Shown piece after piece: positions 10,300 through 20,279 of a stretch of DNA of 64,000 nucleotides. Each line of letters begins with the position of its first letter. The stretch's first letter is position 1. The position numbers and the translations under genes are program-made. This DNA comes from Zopfochytrium polystomum (taxonomy: Eukaryota > Chytridiomycota > Chytridiomycetes > Chytridiales > Chytridiaceae): NCBI GenBank assembly GCA_025765615.1, contig JAIVFJ010000015.1:248001-312000 (forward strand), given 5' to 3'. The notes below the pieces were generated by a model. It was not told the origin of the DNA. It worked only from the letters and a program-made list of their open reading frames with translations, and ran no database searches.

Positions 10300-12667
10300 G
10301 GTTCTGGTGGTCCGCAGTTCTTGCGCAAGGTTGGCGCAAGATTTGTGACGTTCTTCGGTCGCGTGTGGCACAGTAGGAAGACACAAAGGCACCTCGCCTT
10401 GAAAGGGACCGCACGTTCTTGGCCGTTGCGACAATGTCCGTTTCCGCTGGATCTGGGATGATGATTCATTTCGACGTTCCGGAAGAGTCCATTAAAAAGT
10501 TCTTTGAATCTCTGCGCCTCGTCGATTCTCAAATAACTACGGATTCTTTGTCATTTGGCAGCACACTTTGGAGGCGCAAACGTTGTGTGGGAGGAAATGC
10601 AGTGAAGCTCTTCTGGATACTGTTCCTGTTTTAGAGACCTGGAAGCAGGCGTTAACATTCTATTCGAAGTACCTCGACTGCCTGTGACACTGGGACGATG
10701 TTAGCGTGGGTTCCGATCTATTTGAGCGATTTGACAGATCAAATTCCTCGTACGGAAGTGTTCAGCGCATTGGAATTTTTGGAGACCCTGTCGTCACTGA
10801 GCTTTTCGAAACAGTGGATGGCATCACTTTCTACTTCTGTCAATCAACGTATTTTACAAAGAATATTACCTGGAAATGCCTTGGGAGACTGTTACCAAAC
10901 ATTGGACCTGCGGAGGCAGTCAAGGCTTAGGTTTTGTCACTGTCTTTGATGTATTTAGATCACTGTGCAGCACCCAAGTCCCCTCTTCGCTCACACGTAC
11001 TATCTTCAGAGCTGGGTTTAAAGCTCTTCAATCTCAACACCACTCGATTACCGAAGACGACTTAAGCTTCTTAACGAGGGGGACACGAGCGATTTTTCAA
11101 CCAGTGCGAAAGTATCGCTGGGCGGATCTGTTGATTGCTGGCTCATCTTCGATATCAGCTGAGATTTGGAACTTGAATGCGAAATCTATCATTCAAAACG
11201 CGTCTGAGTGGAAACTTACAATAATTGGCGAATTGAATCTTCTTGTTTTCACAATAAAAGAAGGTCTTCTCTCAATGTGCACCGCTGTAACTATGGTCAA
11301 TGCAGCAATTAAACTCTTGAAGGCCATACCTGACTCTGGTGAATTCGACCAAAGCAGTGGAATCATCACTTCCGCGTGCTCTATATTTACGGCAGCTTGT
11401 TCTTTTGGTATCAAAGTGAAAAGCAAATCTATGGAAAATGATTCACTCTATTTGCAAGTAGCTCCGCAAAAAGCAATGACAGCCATTTTGGATTGCAAAG
11501 CTTTGCAGGAGTACGCCAATTTGCGTGTTCGCGAGGCGATACGAATGTTAACAGAAGTGGTACCGCCGTCCGAAGTATTTCAAGAATAGGAGCCCCGAAT
11601 GAGGGAGAATCGTGCCATACCAGGACTTTGGGATGCAGTCCACGCTTACAATGTGGAACCAATTTACACACAAACCGTCAAGACTTTATGCAGAGCTGGA
11701 ACGAATTTTGATGACGATCAAATTCGGTGGCTTACGGGAGCCTTAGGCAGCAGTTCTGTATCTTCGCAGCAGGTGGCAGCGATATATTTCAAATTAATCT
11801 CTTTTATGAACAATGATATGCTACCTCGACCGGCGATTTGCGAAACTAATCGCCACTTTGGCAAATAATTGTAGTGTGGAGGAGACACGAATATTATTCA
11901 ATCTGCTAGTTCTCCACACTTCATCATTTTTTGAGAACCATGGCGAGACTATCCCCGACTTCTTGATTGATCTTATGTTTGAAGTCGGTGGCCTTCTGCC
12001 GCTTGATCAGCAGAAATGTGCATTGGAACCCTGATTGCCTACTGTCGCAAGGCTGTGCTGGGGGGATATTGCTCCGATTTAAAGAAGGAATCTTCTGCAG
12101 GACAGCATGTCAGAAGAATACGCGCAAATAGTTGCCGAGCAGATTGGAAGGATGTTGTGGAACGGTCATCGCTTATTCGAAGATATATTGTGGGACTACG
12201 TTTCACTCCACAATGCGTTTCCTCTTGCCAAACTGCCGAAGAGCGAAATTGATGCAATTTGGAATACGTTTTGCACCTTTGAGGAGGGCGCCTCGACCGC
12301 AATAGAGCCCTTTCGGAGTTACCTGTATAGGCTTCCTCAAACTGACCCGCGCGTGATGGCGAGAGCACTGACGAGCTCGTTCGATCGATGGTTGAAGAAG
12401 GTCTTGGCTGGGGGGAAAGGATCTTTTGAGGTGTTCTCGGCCAAACCTGATGTGGAGAGCCATCTTCACCTATGGGGGCATTTCGTCGAGTATATGAAGG
12501 ATACTAACAACCAGGATTTGCCATCGTTGTTTCGGCAACTAGGGCTCTACTCCTTACCTGCAATTGGAGAATCATTGTGGCGAACTTGGTATAAATTCGG
12601 TCTAGAGTTTGTAACACATTCTTTCATGGAACGGAATGTCGATGTTGTGGGTAGCGTTCAGTCTTGA
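10300..12667 (+). pseudogene. decayed duplicate of the F-box gene
   Basis: Co-linear similarity to the 6571-9281 protein runs from about 10300 to the final stop at 12667. Matching blocks include IHFDVPEESIKKFFESL (about 10460), WVPIYLSDLTDQIP (about 10705), SITEDDLSFLTR (about 11045), the block around residues VVPPSEVF (11560) and FPLAKLPKSEIDAIWN (about 12225). The reading frame is broken repeatedly. There is a stop after LFWILFLF at about 10632 and shifts near 10790 and 10930. A TGG-to-TAG change at 11587-11589 falls where the intact copy reads REWEL. Further shifts lie near 11820 and 12030. The segment encoding the F-box itself is not recognisable. Both copies point the same way, consistent with tandem duplication and then loss of one copy. 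Confidence 0.85.
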
Positions 12668-12851
12668 ATCAACAATGCACCAGCTGCAAAAACACTGCCA
12701 CTCTGTGGATCTTTCGCGTTTTCGGAATAACCAAGAACAAATTGGAAGGAGCAATGCGAGTCACCCCCGGCATCCAACCCCGAAGTTGGTTCTTTTAGCT
12801 TATATGTAACAAGTGCAAATTTTCGTTTATTCACGAAGACCTTATTCCACT

Positions 12852-13854
12852 TTACTTCACTTCACTTCTTCTATACCTTCGCGTTGGAACTCCACACGAG
12901 TGGACTGGGGTCGAAGTAGATACAGTCGATGAAGATGAAACTACCATTACCGCCGAATTCGACTGTGTGCTTGAAGTTGACGCCGAAGTCGGTTCGCTCG
13001 CAGGTGCATTCTCGAACTCTGCCGCAGTTGCACGGGATCCGTACTCTTCATCAGCCGATGAAGAAGCATAAGAATCTGCATCCGCAGCAGTGCTTGTCGG
13101 CAGAACCGAGGAGTACGGCGAATCTTTGAGTAACTCCTGCCAGCTGGTTGGCGGTGCTGTAGAAGTGGTTGGACCTTGGTAGACCTCTTTGGCCTCGACA
13201 GCAGTCGATTTCACCACAAGATCAGCGCAATTGTAGTATATTTCGTCCTACAAATTAATTCGGTCACATATCTATCCATGCGTGGCGGGTGGTTTGAGAG
13301 GGACATTTACCGTTACGCTCCCGTACCAAATCCACCTCAACGTCAGCTTGTCCCCAGGAGCGAAAGAGGACGGAATGGAGACAGTGTAGCCGTGCGGCGT
13401 AGAGTCGACCGTTGTCAGCCCATCGATACTAATATTGTTCAGTGACTTCCAGTCGCCACTATCGTCATCCGTAGCGGATTTGATCGAAGTCTCGACCCAG
13501 CCTTGGTGAAGCGCAGCACCCGTCCACAACCTTAAAGAGCGAGGTGAGAAACCAGCCGACGGAGTGCGAACATTGGCGCGGCCCATACCCCATCTCCCAC
13601 GAAACCTCCAGGTCGGCCCCAGCTGTCACGGGAGTCTCGGGGATCTCTGACTGAGATTTGAGCACGCCTCCGCACGGGAGAAGCGGGGTGGTCCAGCCGT
13701 ACGGCATGACCTGCCCGCGGAGATTCATGGGGTTGCGCTGATGGTCAAAGTCGTCAAAGCCGATTCCGTAGCGCGATGGTGGGCTCGTCATCCGACCGTG
13801 AGCGGTGACGGCGGTGGCTGTTCCAACGAGGACGAGTAGGAGGCGTCCAAGCAT
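12852..13854 (-). CDS. secreted lytic polysaccharide monooxygenase (copper LPMO, family uncertain)
   Basis: Exons are 13311-13854 (ATG at 13854) and 12852-13247, with a GT-AG intron whose acceptor ends TTTGTAG. The N-terminus is a typical signal peptide (LGRLLLVLVGTATAVTA). Cleavage would leave HGRMTSPPSR, giving the mandatory N-terminal copper-binding histidine of LPMOs. Later landmarks are a PCGG motif, ISIDGLTT, PGDKLTLRWIWYG and, after the intron, DEIYYNCADLVV. The last matches the C-terminal YYNCAD strand of auxiliary-activity LPMOs. A Ser/Thr-rich tail follows and there is no carbohydrate-binding module. Oxidative cleavage of chitin or cellulose outside the cell is the family role. Exon 1 is one base out of frame (544 nt): the frame changes between 13590 and 13470, so the region of the second histidine cannot be read reliably. 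Confidence 0.7.
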
Positions 13855-14189
13855 CGTTAAGTGGCAGTTGAAAATACAGTATCCCAAAGTTCTTCGTTTT
13901 TTCAGCCGCCGTTTCTGATAGGTTGCCTCAACACCTTGGGCTTTGGTGGTGGAACCAATTTGAACCAAAAAGGGGAAACAAAATCTGAAACTTCAAGTAT
14001 TATCCTGTTTAAGTGCTGCCCAGTGATGGAAGCTTTACTTGAGGACCCTTTAATTGCTGAAATGCATTGGCCACCTCGCCTGAGCAAATTGCCGAGATGA
14101 CTGGACGGTGACGTCAACAAGTTATCTTTAGCATGCAAGGGTCTCGGCCCCTTAATCTTTGTCTTCTCCACTCTTTCTTTCCCCCCGAC
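13855..14189. other. divergent intergenic region between the LPMO and reductase genes
   Basis: Both neighbours are transcribed away from this 335-bp segment, so it should hold both promoters. The plus-strand side becomes pyrimidine-rich (CTTTCTTTCCCCCC) directly before the reductase ATG. No conserved operator-like repeat or coding frame was recognised. Confidence 0.4.
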
Positions 14190-15611
14190 ATGGACGACGG
14201 GTGGGCGGCGACCCCGGCGCCGGACGCAGCGCCGGCTGCTGCGGCTGCGCCAGCGGCCAATGAAGACCGTCCCGCCGTCGTGTTCCACCATCACCACAAC
14301 CATCTGGGCGCTGCTGCCGGCGCGGATGCAAGCGGCAGTGGCGGGGCCGGAGGCGGCGGCGACCGGAGTGCGCCGGCCGTCGCAGCTGCCAGCAGCATGA
14401 TTGCGTCCACAATCTTCAATGCAGATGAGAGGTAAGAGTACCAGCCATCCTTGGTCGCTGCCGTCAGATCCGATCAGCCTCCGCGCAGCTTCCTGATTCT
14501 ATCGTTGTACTCCAAACAGATGGGATGTCCTGATGTTCTCGATCATCTCAGCTGTGGGCTTGGTCGTTGGGTACTTGGAAGCCTCTGGCATTTTCAACGT
14601 GAGGCCACGGTTCGGCGCTTTATCACCGCCTCGCTAAAACGGTTTCCCACGCATTTCCCTCGCATCTGCCGACCTCCATATTTAAGGCACCCTATTCAAA
14701 ATTTCGGCGCGAGCGGATTGCAACGTGGGGCTACGTGCCAACGCGGTGGGGCATGCTCGTTGCTGAAATGTCGGCCCTATCGGTCGTTCTCTTTTTTTAC
14801 CTTTGCTATGCGGGTGAGTCTCCACTGCCGACGCTCCACCAGGGTCATGACCATCCGCTCCAGTTCAAGAACCCTACCATTCAATTACTTTTATTATCTA
14901 CACTGTAATTTACACCAAGCGCATCCTTGAAATCCTCTTCCTGCATCGGTATTCCGGCCCGGTCACCGTATCCTGTGTTGTTTACTTGTGGGGTAAGAGA
15001 AAGTGCGCGTTCCGTTCCGCTTTTTCTCGTAATCTGAAAAAACGCGCCTAACAGCAACGAACGTGACGCTGACGGCAGCCGCATGCAGCTCTATATTGTT
15101 TACGCATCAGAACGATGACAGCAATTGGAACGTCCTAGTGCTGCCGATACCACTCATTGCGTTTGGACTGATTGGCAACCACTATCACCACATCCTCCTT
15201 GCCCAACTTCGACGCACTGGTATGCAGCTCTCAATCACCCGCTCATTCCTTTGTTGCGTTCATCGAAGCCGCGGGTCGGGGGCCAAGCACAATTTCAAAA
15301 CAGACGCTAACTTCACCCGAAAAACCTTCGGACCACAAACCATACATATATTAGGCAAAGTGAATCCGCACCGACCGTACCGGATCCCGCGCGGCGGTTT
15401 GTTCTACCAAACCTCGTGTCCGCACTACCTGATGGAAGTGTTTGTCTGGCTCGGCTTCAGCATCGTCGTCCACCGGCCCACCATGTACGGCATCTTTGTG
15501 TTTACGCTCTGCAAGCTGGCCGGCCGAGCGTTCCAGTCGCGGCGGTGGTATCTCGCGAATGTCAGAGGGTATCCAAATGATCGAAAGTGCTTGGTGCCGT
15601 TCTTGTTCTGA
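14190..15611 (+). CDS. steroid 5-alpha-reductase family membrane enzyme
   Basis: Exons are 14190-14431, 14520-14598, 14687-14992, 15055-15219 and 15355-15611. The last intron (135 nt) is in frame; removing it joins AQLRRTG to KVNPHRPYRIPRGG. The C-terminal half has the family signature. Its landmarks are TKRILEILFLHRYSG, then IGNHYHHILLAQLR, then YRIPRGGLFYQTSCPHYLME and the terminal WYLANVRGYPNDRKCLVPF. Family members are NADPH-dependent reductases of the ER membrane acting on double bonds of sterols, polyprenols or enoyl-CoA. The pattern looks closest to 3-oxo-5-alpha-steroid 4-dehydrogenase-like proteins; the substrate cannot be told. The N-terminus has an Ala/Gly-rich, His-containing cytosolic leader. 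Exon 3 is one base short: the frame slips near 14905, between LLLLSTL and IYTKR, so a consensus deletion is suspected. Confidence 0.75.
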
Positions 15612-16016
15612 ATGGCGGGAGGGGGCGCAGGAGAGGTGGAGGAGGAGGGTGGGCCTGCTTGAACTGTGGTCAGCGACATTCGTTGCACCGTTACTTTTTC
15701 GCGATGCTACACGTGCGTGTTTTTGCTTTTTTTTTTTTTTTTTTCCGTGTGCATGAAGGAACATTTTGGCCGAGCGGTGGCCCTGTGGTTTCTTGGATTC
15801 TTCTGCGTGCCAGACTTCGTTCTCATTCGTTGTGCAAGTATCCTTGCACAAATGACAATAACAAGCGTCTTACGTTTCAGATGGTGAAAGGGGATGTTTG
15901 TCGTGTAGTCCTCAGATCGGCAAAGGAAGGAAGGAAGGTAACCGATAAACGAATGTAGAAGAACCAAATCAAACAGGTGCAGAGAAAGCAGGCAAGAAAA
16001 GAGCGCACGAGGACGC
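15612..16016. other. convergent 3' region with an 18-T run
   Basis: The reductase (+) and the membrane protein (-) converge here. The segment holds an uninterrupted T run at 15727-15744. I see no gene. Short open frames across the T run translate to homopolymers and are not credible. Confidence 0.4.
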
Positions 16017-18220
16017 TCACGAAACAATAGACAAGAGCAGCTTCCCTTCCGTGTCGCGGACTACAACAGCGCGCTTCCGATCGGCGCTCCACACCACCAG
16101 CCGGTGCTCAAACGTTAAAAAGCTGATCCAAAGAGAGTACAAAAAGCTCGAGAGCATGACACCGCCGACGGCCCAGATCCACCCGGGCCACCGCGGGACG
16201 TCCACCGCGACGTACGCACGCGCCGCCGCCTCGGCGCTGCTCGCGTTCGCGGCAAAGTGGGAAAAGTACCCGCTCGCGGCCGCCGCAGCCTCCTCGGTCC
16301 TGTTCGCCGCCGCCGCCGCCGCCGCCGCCGTAACGGGATCCTTTTCAAAGTCCGTGTTCATCTTCGACACGCCCCATGTCTGCATCCGGATCGCCTCCCA
16401 CAGGAGCAGGAGCAGGCCGGACGCAAACTGCTGCGCGAGGCGGAAGAAGACGCCGTCCCAGCCGCCGTTGCGCATGCCGCCGTCGTCGGGCTCCATGCCG
16501 TCGTCCAGCTGCGCGCGCTGCTCGTCTTCCTCCGTCAACTGGTCCAAGAGCGCCGAGGGCGAAGGTGCGGTCGTCGACTGTGCGGCGGCCGCCGCCACGG
16601 CCGGGTCGGCCGCAGCCAGCGCCGACGCGTCGTCAACCAGGCCCTCCTTCCCTCCCTTCCGCCGTGCGGCCTTCAGGCCACTCTCAATCCTCGCACGGAC
16701 GATCCGCAGCCGTCGCCGCACCTCGTCCGCAAGCGCGACCTCCTGGGCGGCCTCCCACTGGTACAGCCCGACGGCGCTGCGGTGCGCAAAGTTCCACAGC
16801 CACCAGCACAGGATGGGACCGGTGTACGTGCCGCCAAACGCCCAGCTGCCCCAGAACCCGGTGCTCCGCCACGCTCGCGGATACAACCCGACGACGGCCG
16901 TTTTCGCCGTCATTTGGGCGCCGCGAACGACGAACCACGGCAGCCAAACGGCGCCGTTGACAATGTCTAGCAGGTACACGGTGAAGAAGCGATCGAGGTG
17001 CTGATACCGGTCTCGAAGCACCTTTGCTGCAAAGGTTGCGGCGTAAAATACGAACTGGGTCAAGACGGCCAGGTGGTGGAATGTCCACGGTCGGGTAGGA
17101 CAGGATACGAGAGCGAAAGGATTCGTCTGCGATGGAAGAATTGTCCACCGCAAGATCAGACGGAACGGGTATGTGATGTAGCCGAGAGTGGACGCGGTAG
17201 CGGGTATATCGGGACTGGAAAATGGGCAGTAGGCGGCCATAGAGTACAAGACGTAGATAATGTACCCATGAAAAATGAGGCCGAGCGGGGAACATGATAT
17301 CGTCCTAGCATACGAAAGGGATTGCGTCGTTGAGTTTTAGGGGTCTCCTCGTGGGGATCGCGCGCTCGAACTCACATATCGGATAGCACGTTCTGGGTAA
17401 ACTTGTCGAAATCGTCCTTTTCTCCAACATCAGATGGGCCCTGCACCCGAGACCAGTCTCTCGGCGCCTGCGGCTTCTGCACCAGGGTGTGAGTGGAGTG
17501 CTCTACCAATCAAAGGAGAAGGACCCTTGCCTTCGGAACATCCGGTTGCCCTTCCTCAGCTTTCGCCCGTTTTGCAAACTCCTGATACTTTACTGAAGGG
17601 GATGAAGGTGAGCACGATGAGTGCATTGATGACGTCAGTGGTTAATCAGATCACGCACCGTACATCCTGTAGCAGCCCCGTTCCCACCAAATAAGATCGT
17701 CCCGCACATCGTCAGCCTGATTCTCCGGTCGATCGAACGTCTGGTATTCTAAGGTCAACAAAAGTACAGTTTTGACGTTGGTAATTGATACAATAAAGCA
17801 ACGATCGCCGATGTGCAACATGGGTCTGGGCATTCCACACCAACCTGACTGCTCGCTCTTTGAAGAGTACGGGGGAGGCTCTCGCCGAGCGCTCGATCGT
17901 GCTTCTTCAGCACCGGTGGCGGTACCCGCCTTATTCTTTAGAAAGTCGGGTCGAGGAGGTGGCGATGGGGGAGGCGAGTCGGGAGAGAAGGAGGTCGCTG
18001 AGCGGCTGCTGCTGGTATCGCCGCCTCCGTCCTTTCCGATACCAGCAGCAGACGCGCCGTCGCCCGCAGTTGATGACTGTTGCGGCGAGAAGGTCGGCAT
18101 TGCTGTGTTGGAGGGCTTTGAGGTTGCATCTGCAGCGGCCGTGGATGCAGCTGCGGCAGTGGATGCGGCCGTCGTCGTGGCCGCCGTTGGGGAAGACGGA
18201 GCCGAGCGAGTGACCGCCAT
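16017..18220 (-). CDS. multipass membrane protein of unknown function, 635 residues
   Basis: Five exons (17845-18220, 17659-17748, 17540-17592, 17376-17476, 16017-17304) add to 1908 nt and close exactly in frame, with phases 1, 1, 0 and 2. The N-terminal ~110 residues are Ala/Ser/Thr/Pro rich and look disordered. The next 80 residues are charged (QADDVRDDLIWWERGCYRMY, then VGEKDDFDKFTQNVLSDM). Several hydrophobic segments follow: LIFHGYIIYVLY, FVFYAATF, the VWLPWFVV region and PILCWWLWNF. After them come an Arg-rich helix and an acidic/Ala-rich region. Near the C-terminus are another hydrophobic segment (FASGLLLLLWEAI) and a final membrane helix (WIWAVGGVMLSSFLYSLW). The family is not recognised. 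The layout suggests an endomembrane or mitochondrial integral protein. The donor of intron 3 (GTTCCG) is the least certain junction. Confidence 0.6.
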
Positions 18221-19267
18221 GATGTTTGAACGCCTCCTCCGACCGGACTGGATGAAATGCTCAAGCTACCCAGAACCGTTAGGGCAGCGCCGTTAGGACA
18301 GCGCGGACGTGGTCGCTGGACGACGCGTTGAAGTGTGCGCGACTGGAGAGAGGTCGAAGGAAGGAGAACAGTGCGGTGAGGGTCGCCAAAGCCTCCTCAC
18401 AGATTTGAAAATCAAGCAGCCCGTTCCAACTTGTCCATGTGCACATTCTGTCCCGCCTTTTCTATCAAGCTGCCCCACAGCACGAAACGCGAAGCAAAGC
18501 CGAGGCGATCCAATTGCATTCGCCAAACGTCCACTGTGCTGGCAGACCTTGGAGTGCAAGCCTTGCAACTACGGGCCCAGGATCTGCCTGGCTGTCTATA
18601 AGACGGGGAGTTTGGAGAAGCCATGCCACACACGACCACGTCCAACTACAGCCAATGAGCCAACCAAACTTCCTCCAAGCTCTGCAGTGCATCGGCGTTT
18701 AGTTAAGATACCGTGAAAAGAACCACAGCGTGTCGCTGTTGAGTGCAGTGGCGGAAGTTGATGGAGAGGTCCTCAGCATGACTGACAAGAGCTGCCGCAT
18801 GTCCAATCACTTTACTCTCGTTCTTTTTTGTTCTTCTCTCTTCTCTCTCCCTTTCCCAACCCACTGCCGTCGAACAGCATTCACAACCATGCGCAAGAAG
18901 AGCAAGGGGACGGGTGAGTAGAGTAGCACCGCCGTTCGTCGTCGTCGTCGTCGTCCTCGTCGTCGTCGTCATCGTCGTCGCGCTGGCCAAAGAAGGCACA
19001 CAGCGCAGTGCCTGTCAATGGAATGGAACGAAACCTCGAAGATGCCTCACAATCGCTGGCAGGGACCAAGACAGGAAGGAAGCGGGTAGGGGGAGGAAGG
19101 ATTGCACCACGATCGCTGACGTACAATTTTGACGCGACACGGTGCGACTCAGCGAGGCCCTGACGCCACAATGGCGGAATTCGATGGGCTCAAAAGAAAC
19201 CGGAAGAAAACGCAATATTAATATTGATAACAAACGGGTTCTTTTTCGTTCAATCAATCTCTCGACA
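18221..19267. other. 1-kb divergent intergenic region with a (GTC)n tract
   Basis: It lies between the start of the membrane-protein gene (-) and ADI1 (+). It contains a GTC/GTC-CTC trinucleotide tract at about 18935-18985. Apparent Asp- or Thr-rich frames there are artefacts of the repeat. No spliced gene could be assembled on either strand. Confidence 0.4.
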
Positions 19268-20231
19268 ATGGTTCAGGCGTGGCGGTTCAACCCGACTGAC
19301 GACGACCAGGTGTGTGTGTGCATGTATCTGCGTGAGGGAGTGGTCGCTTGCGAACGATCCGATCATGGCGGACATCGACCCGAAAAGCATCTCGTCTAAC
19401 CGCCCCTGCTTACTCACCCTTTCCTAGAGGAATCCACACCAGTTCTCTCCCAACGTTCCTGTGTCGCTGGAGGAGCTGGCCAAGGTACGTCAGAATGGGT
19501 GGATGTGCACCAGCTCTGCCGACTAACGTTCAGCGCATTCGACTCGACCACAGATTGGCGTCTTTTACCACACAATCGACGTCACAAAGGAGGACTATAT
19601 CGAAAAGGTTGATGCGTTTGCAGCCGAGCGGAAGTACAAAAACCGCGATGTGGTGGGTATCAGGAACAGCCATGAAGAAACCGCTGAACCGTTCCTCGCG
19701 ATTCTCAAAAGATCAATATCCGGAAAGACACTCTCCCAAACTATGAGGAGAAGTTGAAGACTTTCTTCGAAGAGCATTTGCATGAGGATGAGGAAATCCG
19801 TTTCATTCTTGCTGGTGCCGGTTACTTCGATGTTCGGGACAAGGTTAGTTCTCTGTCGGTGGAAGCAAAATCATAACGATTGACTAGAACGACGAGTGGA
19901 TTCGAATCGCCACTGTTCCGTCCGACTTGATTGTCCTGGTACTTTATTGTGGTGGGAGCCGTTTACTTCGCACGCTGAACAACGCCTCTCCGCTTTGTTA
20001 CTTTTTCCCAGCCGGCCGGGATTTACCACCGATTCACTCTTGATAACACCAATTACATCCAAGCTATGCGCCTTTTCAAAGAAGGTTAGACCAAAGAAGG
20101 CAATGTTTTTGCGGCGTTCCCTGACCCGTTTTCCAGATCCCAAGTGGACACCGATCAACAGATCACTTCCCACCACTGATTCCAACCACTACCGCGTTGA
20201 GTACGCAACTTGGCTGGCCGCCCAGGCCTGA
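19268..20231 (+). CDS. ADI1: acireductone dioxygenase (methionine salvage)
   Basis: Seven exons (19268-19309, 19428-19484, 19554-19652, 19712-19843, 19888-19938, 20012-20084, 20137-20231) total 549 nt and give 182 residues, the normal family length. The enzyme oxidises the acireductone intermediate of the methionine salvage cycle to the keto-acid precursor of methionine and formate. The cupin metal site is intact. [13 protein letters not shown] supplies the two His and the Glu of the HxHx(n)E motif, and [11 protein letters not shown] supplies the last His. Other family marks are [21 protein letters not shown] and NYIQAMRLF. The enzyme is soluble and probably cytosolic. Six short introns in under 1 kb show how finely split genes are here. 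The AATAAA at 20252-20257 is probably its poly(A) signal, only 22 bp before the next start codon. Confidence 0.93.
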
Positions 20232-20251
20232 TATGCCTGTGCCCATTGACT

Positions 20252-20257
20252 AATAAA
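20252..20257 (+). promoter_or_regulatory. poly(A) signal AATAAA between ADI1 and the tomosyn gene
   Basis: A canonical AATAAA lies 20 bp after the ADI1 stop and 22 bp before the tomosyn ATG. The 3' UTR of one gene and the 5' UTR of the next must abut or overlap within this 48-bp gap. Confidence 0.55.
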
Positions 20258-20279
20258 GATGCAAGTTTGGGAATGAACA

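Noticed and set aside
18703..19171. Thr- or Asp-rich frames around the (GTC)n tract
   Set aside because: Artefacts of the trinucleotide repeat.
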